A stretch of DNA of 64,000 nucleotides from Symbiodinium natans (lineage: Eukaryota > Sar > Dinophyceae > Suessiales > Symbiodiniaceae). Location: contig CAJNDS010000651.1 in the NCBI GenBank assembly GCA_905221605.1, positions 1 through 64,000 of the forward strand, written 5' to 3'. The notes beneath the pieces were generated by a model. That model ran no database searches. It worked only from the letters and a program-made list of their open reading frames with translations, and was not told the DNA's origin. This document shows, piece after piece, positions 53,797 through 62,390 of the stretch (the first letter of the stretch is position 1; each line of letters starts with the position of its first letter). The position numbers and the translations under genes were made by a program.

Positions 53797-54725
53797 CGGG
53801 TCTGGAATGAAGACTTGTACTACAACCCGAACTGCTGGCATTGCGGAAAGGCGTGGAAAAAGGCCACCTACCGTGAGCGAGCATGGTCAAGCCAGCGTAA
53901 GAAGTGGCAATGGCCAAAGGACGACGCTACATGGTGGACAAGACAGGCCAAGAACAAAGAAGGGATGGCCGACCAAGCCCTCACGAAGGCGTGGGGTACG
54001 CTTTCTATGGAGGCAAAGAAGGCCATCGAAGAAGCAGGATGGAAGCCGCGGACGATGGAGCCGGGGCCCATTTGGCCCCCGGGACTACCAGGCAGTGGAT
54101 CGCAAACCGAAAGCATGACGCAAAAGGAGTACCACGCGGCCATTGAAACGGTGTGGCAGGGAGCTGAGCCCGCAGTGCAAAGGCTGCTCAGAGCAGCGGG
54201 TATTCCCCCGCCAGGGGACTACAAGCCTGAGGACGAGACGCCAAAGCAGGAGCTCAGCCGCCATGTTGGTACATACAGAAGGACGACAAACAAGCTGAGA
54301 TCACTCATTGAGAAGAAGGTCCGGCTTCAAGACAAAACGGAGAAGATCAAGAGTGAGTTCGAGCAGGCCATGAAGCAGCTTGCGCAAGTCAGCCAGGCCA
54401 TCCAGGCCACGGAGCTGGAGGTAGCGGAAGCACAGAAGAAGGTACAAGCCTGTGTGAAAGATGAAGAGGACTCGCCATACAAAGACGTCGCGTCCTACCT
54501 GAAAAGGAAGGGATCATCCTGTCCGAGGAGCAAGCGGAGGCGCTCAAAACGAGGATGGCGGTCAAGGTCGTGGAGACAGATTGGACGGGAGTCTTGGGAC
54601 AAAGAGAGCCGGGCATGCCAGTCGAACTAGGCATCTATGGGCCGATGCGCATGTCTCGAGATGTGTCAGTCAGGGCAACGCCGACGGGGCGCGAACGCTC
54701 GCCGGCGCGTGCCCATGGCGAGTGA
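53797..54725 (+). pseudogene. LINE2 ORF1, 5' truncated with a frameshift
   Basis: In frame 1 from 53797: WNEDLYYNPNCWHCGKAW (second zinc pair of the LINE1/LINE3 type), a Trp/Lys-rich region, then a coiled coil at about 54270-54470. Near 54500 protein-like sequence moves to frame 3: IILSEEQAEALKTRM..., matching the LINE1 segment CGITLSSEQQALLEGSM. It ends RERSPARAHGE at TGA 54723, the counterpart of RSRSRGRAQG. So a single indel near 54500 breaks an otherwise recognisable ORF1. After the TGA the same frame is open into ORF2. Confidence 0.75.
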
Positions 54726-54794
54726 AACCACAGGCTGGGACAGGAGCGGAGGGGCCGACACCTCAGGGCAGCTCCTGGTCCGAACAGCCAAAAT

Positions 54795-57700
54795 ATGAAG
54801 GCAAGACAAGTAGAGGAGTCTCAATGGGGAGACTCTGATATCTCTTTTGATGGTGGCCGGAAGCAGTGTTACGGGGACATTGTATGGCCACAGGCACATG
54901 GGGAAGGCAGTCAAGCTGTGTTTAGTACCCAGGTGCCTAGTACAAACAGCACAGTGGAAGACAGCCAAGAGAGCTGGAGTCCAGTTACGAGGGGTCCGGA
55001 GCCTGTCCGAGCTGTGGACAGCAGTTGGGCGGTCACAGGGCCCAGATACTTCCATATAACAAGGGAAGACATCGAAGAGGAATGTGAGCATTCGGCCTCG
55101 CGAGAAGCTGAGGGAGGCCAAACACAGATGAGAGACCATGCAGCGGTTAGAGGGGAGAACATGAAGGCCTCGCAGGAAGCTGAGGAAATACGATTCTCGG
55201 CCTCGCCGTGTGCTGAGGGTCGCAGAGGAAAACAAAAGCCCAAGAAGCGGAAAGCAAAACCCACGGAACCACCAAAAGATCTGCCACAGGAGTGGCAAAC
55301 GCTATGCCAAGTGGTGGGTAGATATGATGCTTCCAGTGAGGCTGCCGCACTCGAAGCCATTGAGAAGCTGGAAGAGCAGGAACTCAACCCGCTACAACAA
55401 CGAGCATGCCACGAAGTGCTTCGTTCCTTTGTGGAGCAGGACGCGCAATATGCCAAATGGATCTTGGCAGATGTGGCAAGTGGGTATCGCCAAGATGATA
55501 AGGCCGAATGCATCAAAATCACAGCGGCTAACATCACCAGCTGGAGGAAACCCATAGCGGCATGGATACACGAACTAGGACCGGACCTGGTGGTGCTGCA
55601 GGAAACCCATCTCAAGACGGAGGGTATCCAGCAAGCCATGAGCCATTGCCAAGATATGGGATACACCTTCATTGGCATGCCAGGCAGTACAAAAATTAAG
55701 GGTGTACAAGGAGGCCTGGCAGTGGTGGCACCCCGACATAGGAACCTGCGATACCTTACCGAGTATGGGTCAGGACCGGCGGGCTTCCTGGCATGTGCCA
55801 TGAGAAACAAAGGCTGGGATTTGATCATCGTCAGTCTGTATTTGGAGAGCGGGGTCGGATTCCAGGCTCCAAACAATATCCAAGTACTGGCGAGACTGAT
55901 AGCCTTTCTCAAGGGCTGCAAAGTGCCATATATGGTGCTGGGTGATTGGAATGAAGCCCAGGATACCATGAGGGGCACAACTCTGGCGACAGAAGTTGGT
56001 GGTGCATTTGTTGGAGTGGGGGAACCAACGGCCCAAGGATCGGACGAAATCGATTACGGGCTGGTTGCGAAATGCTTGGTGCCCATCCTGCAAGTGAAAA
56101 CGGATTGGGAAACCCCTTTTCGGCCTCATGCTGCGATGCATTGGAGGGTAGCCCAACCGTGCAGTAGCCCTGATGTTCCCCAGATGAAGAAGGCGGGAGC
56201 ACTGGTGATGGAGACTGTGGAATACGAACCAGTTCAAAACACACAGAGCATCAACATCTTGGATGAACCCAAGATGGAAGATGAGCTCAGTGAGACATTC
56301 GCTCACCTGAGTGCCGGTGTGGAAAGGTCGATCACAGGCCGAATCGACGGTATGGGTGTTAAATCGGAGATTGTCCGGAAGAAATTGGTGGTCAACAACC
56401 CGGAGAACGTTGTCTGGACAGGCAAGAGGGCGGCCTTTTGGAACCGGGTCCAACAATGGGTCAAACAAGGCAGACATCATGGCGATGCGCATCCGGTGGC
56501 GCGTCTGGTCCAACGCAGGCTCGGCGAGTATTACGAGGGTGATGCGCAGAACCAGGAGGATATGCTCGTGAGTATCCTGGGCCGGGGTACGGACGCTAGA
56601 CTTGTTCTGAAGCGCATCGACGAACAGCAATGCTACGCGAGAAAGGCGGATATGGAGGAGACAGCCCACCAGTACAAGCAATGGCTCAGCAAGGCCATGG
56701 AAAAGGGCATGCGACCATTATACAATGCCTTGCGAAAAGAAGAACAAGTGGTACAAAGACCCTACATGGAATATGACATGCTGGAACGGCCACACATTCG
56801 CCGAGACCACTGGGCGGCAGTGTGGACGACGGGCCGGCCGTTGGCAAAATCGGCCTCGCTCATGACGGAGCTTGAGGATGCAGCCAAAAAACAAGCGGCC
56901 AGCGTGGAGCCGCTGAACCCTGTCGAGGTCAAGGCAAGGATCAAAAAACTGGCACTAAAGAGCCCGGGGCCGGATGGCTGGAGGATTGACCATTTGCAGG
57001 CCATGGACGACAAAGCAGTTGAAGCCGTTGTGTCCTTCTACCATGAATGTGAGGCCAAGGCAGCATGGCCGCAGCAAATGACAGTCTCCCTTATAGCAAT
57101 GCTGCCGAAGAATCTGACCCGGGAAAGACCAATCGCCTTGCTACACATCCTGTACAGGACCTGGGTCCGTTTGCGATGGGATTTGGTAAGTACTTGGCAG
57201 GCAGGCTATGCCAAAACTGCCACGTACGACAAGGCAGTCCCAGGCAGTTGCTGCTTGGACGTGGCCGTAGGCAGACTACTGCGAAATGAGGTGGCGAAGA
57301 CAAATGGTGTGCATGTGGTGTCACTCTTTGTGGACCTTGAGTCCTTTTTCGATACCATCCAATTTCAGCAATTGATCACGGCAGCAACGGCCCTGCAATA
57401 TCCACCGCTAATCCTGAAGATGGCACTGGAAGTGTACATGGGTGCCAGATATTTGGTGGCGGATGGGGTGCTGTCGGCAGGCATCAGAGCTACGAATGGC
57501 GTGCAAGCAGGGTGTCCAGCTGCGCCATCGTTGGCAAAGGTGGCATTGCACCCGGTGATAGATAAGATCCAAAGGCGACGAGATGTGGCAAACGTGGATT
57601 GTTGGTTGGATGATGTCTCAATTGACATCCAGCATAAGTCCTTTAAACAAGTGGCGGATAGTGCGATACGAGTCTACCGCAGCTTAAAGGACGGGATGGA

Positions 57701-60008
57701 CGCTAATGGTTTCACGATTTCATCCAAGAAGACAGGGTTTGTGGCCAGCAGTACCCAGGCGAGCAAGCACCTGCGAGAACTCCTGTTGCCTCATGAGCCA
57801 CAGGTGTACGACGTGATGCGTGACTTGGGCGTCGACAGTACAGGGGGGCGAAAGCGTCGCTTGGTGACGTCGGCAACGCGGGCCAAGAAAGCCCATGCGA
57901 GACATAGCAAACTGTCCAGGCTGGGGCCGCCGCCCAGCACTAAACTCCGCGTGGTCAAGGCAGCGATCACATCCGTTGCTTTGTGGGGGCACCCCTCTGT
58001 GGGGGTATCACCCAAAAGAATGAAATGGCTCCGAACAGTGGTAGGAAAACACCTGGGTAAATACAAGCTTGGGAGTTTGGAAACCATCTTGGACATGGGA
58101 GCCAAGAAATGCCAGGATCCAAAGCGCACAATCCACAAGCAGCATTTCAAGGTGGTGGCCAAAGTTTTCCGTGCATGGATTGGTGGCGGAAAAGCCCACT
58201 TTGACTTGGCCTGGAAAACCACTTGGAAGAGGTTGAGTGCGGCCAAACACCACTGGCCACTGGTCACGGGGCCGATGGCTGCAACCATGGCGTACTTAAT
58301 GGATCTGAAGGTGGATGCCAGTGACCCAGGCAAATGGAAGAGAGGAAGTGTCCTCAACGTTGATTGGACCCAGCCACGCATGGGTAGCCTCGCCTACAAA
58401 TGGCTTGAGGGATTCCTGGAGGAACAGAAACGGGCTGCAATAGCGCGACAGGCAGGTGGCGCTGGTGCCCAAGAGGGGCTGGATTGGACGCCGCATCACA
58501 AGCTGACGAAGCTGGGAGGCCTAAGCCCAGGCCTTATGGAAGGTATAAAGTCAGTGTGGCACGCGGGCGTCATCACGGAGTCCAAGCCAGGATGGTGCAA
58601 GAAGTGCCAAATGCCAGCAACTCTGGAGCATGTCCTCAAGGAATGTCCTTACTGGCGTGAACAAGGGTTCAAAGAACCCAAGCTCCAGGAATACTTGCGT
58701 CACAAATACCCATGGGAGTGTCTGTGGACAAGGGCACTCCTGCCAAAGCCGGCGGTGTGGCACCCGAAGCCGCCGGAACACCTTTTAGGTCTGCGCTACC
58801 AAGGATGCTTCGCAGCTGATGCAAAAGTGGAAGCGGAAGGCTTGATCTTCGCCACTGACGCAAGTGGAGGACCAGGAGGAATAGACCCACGTGTACAAAC
58901 ATCAGCCCTCGCAGTGGTGGCTATGTCCTGGACAAAAGGTGTGCTGGTGGAAGTCGGACGGATTACAGAGCTGGTCTACCCGTGGCAGCCGGTGGTGGAC
59001 ATGGAGCGCCGTGCACTTTTCCGACTAATGGAGCACACGGAGGATCTGATTGATGTCACTATGGATTGCAAGCCGGCAGTCCAAGTGCTACAAAAAACAC
59101 AACCGCCGGAGGATGACCTGGAATGGAGCAAAGTGTGGAATGACAGGAAACGTATCAAGGCAACATGGGTCCCGTCCCACAAAACTGAAGAGGAATTCCT
59201 GGCGAAGATGGGGCCGGGTACGTTGTGGCGACGTGCAGCGAATGACATGGCAGACAAAGTATGTGGAGCAGTGGCGGCGGCTGCTTACAGCCCAGCGCAC
59301 AAGAGGCGTGTCAAAGAGTTGGACAATGTGGTGCGCACACTTTCCCTGGCGTACGGTGCACGCGCAGCCCACATATTGCGGAAGCGCAAAGAAGAAGACT
59401 TCCCCTTCATCCTGGACCATGCGCATTACAAAGAGAAGATGGAAGCCTCGCAGAAAGCTGAGGGATGCAAAAAAGAGCAGGGCAGCGCCAAACTCAACAA
59501 ACGCCAGCGGCTTTGGCAGTTGCTTAAAAACCCGGAGCGCGGGCATCAATGGGAGAAGGGCAGCGAACACCCCCGGAATTTAACACTGAAATGTCAACTG
59601 TGCGGGTTGTATGTACAACAAACCCTCACGAACTTGGAGGTGGTCTTGGAGCAGTACTGCGTCAACCAGCCGGAGGCGCGAGTGCGTGAAGAGTGGGGTA
59701 TCCACCCCTCCCATAATATGGTGAATTTGGGAATCCGTTGGGTTTGCACAAAGTGTGACAGAACACATGCACCGGTCAGCCAGAAGTGCAATAAAAGCCT
59801 GGCGGGTGAGTGCAAATCGCGGACTTCTCAGGGCAAGCTGGCTACCCAAGCGCAAACCCTTGTCAATGGTGGAAGTATGAGCAACGTCCAGTTTCAACAG
59901 CCTCGCGTTCAGTTTGGTGGGAAACACGCCAAAGCTAAGCCCCAAGCCAGCGCACAGCAGAAGATGTCATTGTTTGTTAGGCCTCGCCAAGCTGAGGGAA
60001 CGCAGTAA
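54795..60008 (+). CDS. LINE2 ORF2: endonuclease, reverse transcriptase, RNase H
   Basis: 1737 codons from ATG; the frame is open back to the ORF1 TGA at 54723. APE endonuclease, residues about 240-450: ANITSW, LQETH, GDWNEA (about 382), SDEIDYGLV (about 415), HAAMHW. RT, about 720-1000: SPGPDGW, motif A FVDLESFFD (about 845), GCPAAPS, motif C CWLDDVS (about 936). Zinc finger CKKCQMPATLEHVLKEC at about 1268. RNase H: FATDASGG (about 1352), MERRAL, DCKPA, ANDMAD (about 1481). C-terminal CQLC...CTKC, ending QQKMSLFV. This is the copy with apparently complete activities. Five conserved-stem hairpins lie in the ORF and are read as ASxxAEG or RQAEG (residues about 99-106, 124-131, 135-142, 1549-1556 and the last residues). 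Confidence 0.9.
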   Translation: MKARQVEESQWGDSDISFDGGRKQCYGDIVWPQAHGEGSQAVFSTQVPSTNSTVEDSQESWSPVTRGPEPVRAVDSSWAVTGPRYFHITREDIEEECEHSASREAEGGQTQMRDHAAVRGENMKASQEAEEIRFSASPCAEGRRGKQKPKKRKAKPTEPPKDLPQEWQTLCQVVGRYDASSEAAALEAIEKLEEQELNPLQQRACHEVLRSFVEQDAQYAKWILADVASGYRQDDKAECIKITAANITSWRKPIAAWIHELGPDLVVLQETHLKTEGIQQAMSHCQDMGYTFIGMPGSTKIKGVQGGLAVVAPRHRNLRYLTEYGSGPAGFLACAMRNKGWDLIIVSLYLESGVGFQAPNNIQVLARLIAFLKGCKVPYMVLGDWNEAQDTMRGTTLATEVGGAFVGVGEPTAQGSDEIDYGLVAKCLVPILQVKTDWETPFRPHAAMHWRVAQPCSSPDVPQMKKAGALVMETVEYEPVQNTQSINILDEPKMEDELSETFAHLSAGVERSITGRIDGMGVKSEIVRKKLVVNNPENVVWTGKRAAFWNRVQQWVKQGRHHGDAHPVARLVQRRLGEYYEGDAQNQEDMLVSILGRGTDARLVLKRIDEQQCYARKADMEETAHQYKQWLSKAMEKGMRPLYNALRKEEQVVQRPYMEYDMLERPHIRRDHWAAVWTTGRPLAKSASLMTELEDAAKKQAASVEPLNPVEVKARIKKLALKSPGPDGWRIDHLQAMDDKAVEAVVSFYHECEAKAAWPQQMTVSLIAMLPKNLTRERPIALLHILYRTWVRLRWDLVSTWQAGYAKTATYDKAVPGSCCLDVAVGRLLRNEVAKTNGVHVVSLFVDLESFFDTIQFQQLITAATALQYPPLILKMALEVYMGARYLVADGVLSAGIRATNGVQAGCPAAPSLAKVALHPVIDKIQRRRDVANVDCWLDDVSIDIQHKSFKQVADSAIRVYRSLKDGMDANGFTISSKKTGFVASSTQASKHLRELLLPHEPQVYDVMRDLGVDSTGGRKRRLVTSATRAKKAHARHSKLSRLGPPPSTKLRVVKAAITSVALWGHPSVGVSPKRMKWLRTVVGKHLGKYKLGSLETILDMGAKKCQDPKRTIHKQHFKVVAKVFRAWIGGGKAHFDLAWKTTWKRLSAAKHHWPLVTGPMAATMAYLMDLKVDASDPGKWKRGSVLNVDWTQPRMGSLAYKWLEGFLEEQKRAAIARQAGGAGAQEGLDWTPHHKLTKLGGLSPGLMEGIKSVWHAGVITESKPGWCKKCQMPATLEHVLKECPYWREQGFKEPKLQEYLRHKYPWECLWTRALLPKPAVWHPKPPEHLLGLRYQGCFAADAKVEAEGLIFATDASGGPGGIDPRVQTSALAVVAMSWTKGVLVEVGRITELVYPWQPVVDMERRALFRLMEHTEDLIDVTMDCKPAVQVLQKTQPPEDDLEWSKVWNDRKRIKATWVPSHKTEEEFLAKMGPGTLWRRAANDMADKVCGAVAAAAYSPAHKRRVKELDNVVRTLSLAYGARAAHILRKRKEEDFPFILDHAHYKEKMEASQKAEGCKKEQGSAKLNKRQRLWQLLKNPERGHQWEKGSEHPRNLTLKCQLCGLYVQQTLTNLEVVLEQYCVNQPEARVREEWGIHPSHNMVNLGIRWVCTKCDRTHAPVSQKCNKSLAGECKSRTSQGKLATQAQTLVNGGSMSNVQFQQPRVQFGGKHAKAKPQASAQQKMSLFVRPRQAEGTQ

Positions 60009-60137
60009 TTCCGCAGCCGTTTGGTGCAAGGAGACAGGGTTTTCGGCCTCGTAGCTGAGGGTGAGGGCCTCGCAACGGGGAATTGCGATTGGTGTTTACG
60101 GCCTCGCTTTGCTGAGGGAGTGTAATTCGGCCTCGCG
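60009..60137 (+). repeat. hairpin-rich spacer after LINE2 ORF2
   Basis: Four conserved-stem hairpins lie within about 150 bases (for example CGGCCTCGTAGCTGAGGG and CGGCCTCGCTTTGCTGAGGG), the last running into the next open frame. Confidence 0.6.
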
Positions 60138-60485
60138 GTGCCGCGTGCTTGCGACATCGCTGAGGGTAAAGAGAGGAGGCCTCGGCCTCGCAGAGCTGAG
60201 GGTGAAACAACGGCGTCCTCATCCTCAAAAGACCGGCCGGACGAGCAGCCGGAGAAATTGACCCTCCAGGTGCGAATCAAATTGGAGGATTCGTGGAAAC
60301 CAATTTTGGAGGAGCAGTTCCTGGAAACAGACCCCAAGAGGGCAAACTACACTCACCTAAAAGCGGCGTGTCGCAGTCTCGCTCGCTGCAGCACAAGGAA
60401 CGATTGGGTCTACCAAGCGGAGACCTACCTCAGTGAAGAGCGGAAGCAACTGTGGGCTTCTAAATTGCACAAGGCGGGCCTGTAG
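60138..60485 (+). CDS. LINE2 ORF3a, unknown 115-residue protein
   Basis: The frame opens at a GTG and has no internal ATG, so the true start is unsure; it could be reached by reinitiation or splicing. Residues 1-40 are Arg/Glu/Ser-rich and include one hairpin read as RRAEG. From about 41 comes a compact protein-like segment (LTLQVRIKLEDSWKPILEEQF, then a Cys-Arg helix and LSEERKQLWASKL). It ends with TAG 60483-60485, two bases before the ATG of ORF3b. No family is recognised. Confidence 0.45.
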   Translation: MPRACDIAEGKERRPRPRRAEGETTASSSSKDRPDEQPEKLTLQVRIKLEDSWKPILEEQFLETDPKRANYTHLKAACRSLARCSTRNDWVYQAETYLSEERKQLWASKLHKAGL

Positions 60486-60487
60486 CA

Positions 60488-61714
60488 ATGAGGCAATGGA
60501 AGACGGATGCTACGATGAGAAGACAAGGGTCCCGCCTGCCATCCTGGTTAAGGAATCGGCCGGACAAAGGCAAGGGCAAAGGCAAGAACAAGCAGAAGGA
60601 TCAGCCCCGAGAACGTTCCCCGCTTCGACAGGCCAGACACCCGGAGCAGCCTTGGGATAGGGAAGAGGAGAGAGCTTCGGAATCTCCGGTGGGTCCGGTA
60701 CGCCAACGGGAGAGAGGAGAAGACAGTACGGCCTCGCATCAAGCTGAGGGTGTCAATGGAGAGCAAGAGGCAAGCCAGCCTCGTACAGTCACGCTGGCGG
60801 AAGGGCCAGGTGCCCACAATATGGCCTCGCAGGAAGCTGAGGGAAAGGAGAAAAAGGAAGCCATGGGGCAAGTCAAGCCTGTGCACCTTTTGGTGCATAA
60901 ACTGCAGAACCAGCAAAGGCCAAGGACAGCGCTCCATTGGCTTGGGGAGGTCCAATTGGTCCGCAACCCAACGACAGGGCAAAGCTTACAGCCTAGGGTG
61001 CTTCCCTTTATAGGTGCGGGGCGCACTCGACGAGGATATGCTCTGGATCGGCTATGGGTCATGAAACTAGCGATGGAACCCCAGAGCTTTGGCAACGAAG
61101 CAGGGTATGGGGAACAATTCCCCACCCTGGTCACCAGGACCCTGTGGGCAGGATGGATTGGAGTCCTTTTCGACGAAGCGGTGGAGGGTTACTGCCACCA
61201 CTACTTCTATGGAAGTATCATCCGCAGGGCAGAGCTGTTCAACACATGGTGGCAGGAACATCGCCATGAAGCCGGGGTCCTCAGACAGTCCCTGTTTTAC
61301 CTGGTGGTTTTAACGTCATGGCTGACCATGCAAGGAGTTGCTCTATCGGATATCACGGTGAGCAACGTTGGGCGCGACCCAATGTCAGGATCGCTACCAC
61401 GGGCAGTGTTCTTTGACACGGCGGAGTGGACGACGCTGCAGGAGGAGAGATACAAGTTATCATGCGGCCTCGTACGCCTCCTGGAGAAATATGATGAGGA
61501 GCTACTGGCAACCATACGTGGATTGGTCAGAACGTACGACGGCAAGGCCAGCGCGCTTTGGATGGCGTGCGTAGGCAATGTCGGGCCATTTGCCCAGCAC
61601 CTGCTGGATGCCGGGATTGCAAAACGAGGATGGGATGGAACCCTACTTTCGGTTCCGGCAATAGAGATCCAGAAAATCACGTTGGGCATGCCGTATGACG
61701 AAGCTGATGAGTGA
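60488..61714 (+). CDS. LINE2 ORF3b, protein-kinase-like fold (inferred)
   Basis: 408 codons from ATG. Residues 20-40 are Lys/Gly-rich (KGKGKGKNKQKDQ). Two hairpins are read in frame as TASHQAEG and MASQEAEG. From about 140 a globular domain follows: FIGAGRTRRGY (glycine-rich loop, about 174-184), WVMKLAM with K193, an acidic helix (GNEAGYGEQF), GVALSDITVSNVG with D288 and N293 at the D-x4-N spacing of kinase catalytic loops, and VFFDTAE with D310. Together these match the Lys, Asp, Asn and Asp set of protein-kinase-like enzymes, although the HRD and DFG words are changed. This is inference from spacing and needs structure prediction. Kinase-like ORFs are not a known LINE component. Confidence 0.6.
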   Translation: MRQWKTDATMRRQGSRLPSWLRNRPDKGKGKGKNKQKDQPRERSPLRQARHPEQPWDREEERASESPVGPVRQRERGEDSTASHQAEGVNGEQEASQPRTVTLAEGPGAHNMASQEAEGKEKKEAMGQVKPVHLLVHKLQNQQRPRTALHWLGEVQLVRNPTTGQSLQPRVLPFIGAGRTRRGYALDRLWVMKLAMEPQSFGNEAGYGEQFPTLVTRTLWAGWIGVLFDEAVEGYCHHYFYGSIIRRAELFNTWWQEHRHEAGVLRQSLFYLVVLTSWLTMQGVALSDITVSNVGRDPMSGSLPRAVFFDTAEWTTLQEERYKLSCGLVRLLEKYDEELLATIRGLVRTYDGKASALWMACVGNVGPFAQHLLDAGIAKRGWDGTLLSVPAIEIQKITLGMPYDEADE

Positions 61715-62043
61715 GCAGTGCAGACCAGACAAGAAACATGGATAGTGGTCAGAGAGGCACCAAAAAAACCGAATCTAAATACCGCCTCGGCGTGCTGCCT
61801 GAGGAGTTTCGGCCTCGACTTCGGTCTGAGGGGTGCAAGAGAGGGAAGTTCGGCCTCGGCATGACCTGAGGGAATTTCGGCCTCGACCACGGTCTGAGGG
61901 AATGGATTTCGGCCTCGACAAATGTCTGAGGGAAGTGAGAGCTAGTACCGGTAGTCTCACTGTGCAGAGTTTGTAAGTTTCACCCTGATACCCCAGCCCC
62001 TTCGGGTGGCTACGCCAAGCAGCGTGCAGACGAAAAATTCACC
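61715..62043 (+). other. LINE2 3' UTR and tail
   Basis: Four conserved-stem hairpins lie at 61808-61936; three have inner stem GAC/GTC and one GG/CC. The terminal stem-loop region AGCCCCTTCGGGTGGCTACGCC is shared with R1/R2 and is the likely RT recognition site, followed by GACGAAAAATTCACC. Confidence 0.65.
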
Positions 62044-62390
62044 TGCCGTAACCTGGCTCAAGTTGTGGCTCAAAACGCTGCACGCAGTGCCGTCGTGGCC
62101 AGCCTTGGGGCCTACTTTCCTGGCTGGCTGTCCAGCAAGGGTTGGGCGGGGTAGCGGTCTCTTCCAGTGGAGGCTCAGGGCCGACACTGAAGCGCGTAGT
62201 TGAGCCATTGCATTTCCCTTGAACACTTGAACAATCTTGCTTGCACAGTCCGCTTGATTTTCTTGAAAAAGGGAACTTTGTTTTGAGGGCCTTGCTTGCG
62301 AAAACGCCCTTAGTTTTGTTGCCATACTTTTCTTGCAGTACAGTTTTCTTGAAGAGCGGCAGCAATCGCACCCGAGCAGAGAAGGCAGGC

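Larger units (their letters stand above)
53797..62043 (+). mobile_element. LINE2: APE-type non-LTR retrotransposon, 5' truncated
   Basis: The joint GAAAAATTCACC leads straight into ORF1 codons (CGGGTCTGGAATGAA...), so the 5' UTR and first zinc pair are missing, as expected from incomplete target-primed reverse transcription. ORF1 carries a frameshift; ORF2 is intact (endonuclease, RT, RNase H). Two further ORFs follow before the 3' end. The tail AGCCCCTTCGGGTGGCTACGCC...GACGAAAAATTCACC is shared with R1 and R2. Conserved-stem hairpins occur both in the UTRs and inside the ORFs. Confidence 0.9.

Noticed and set aside
54911-55978. 355-codon minus-strand ORF opposite LINE2 ORF2
   Set aside because: It lies opposite the endonuclease domain, whose motifs are clear on the + strand, and shows no motif of its own.
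13333-62062. A functional spliced-leader RNA gene
   Set aside because: Only the last 10 or so bases of the leader are matched, with a C in place of the T before GGCTCAAG. I found no complete leader followed by a GT donor.
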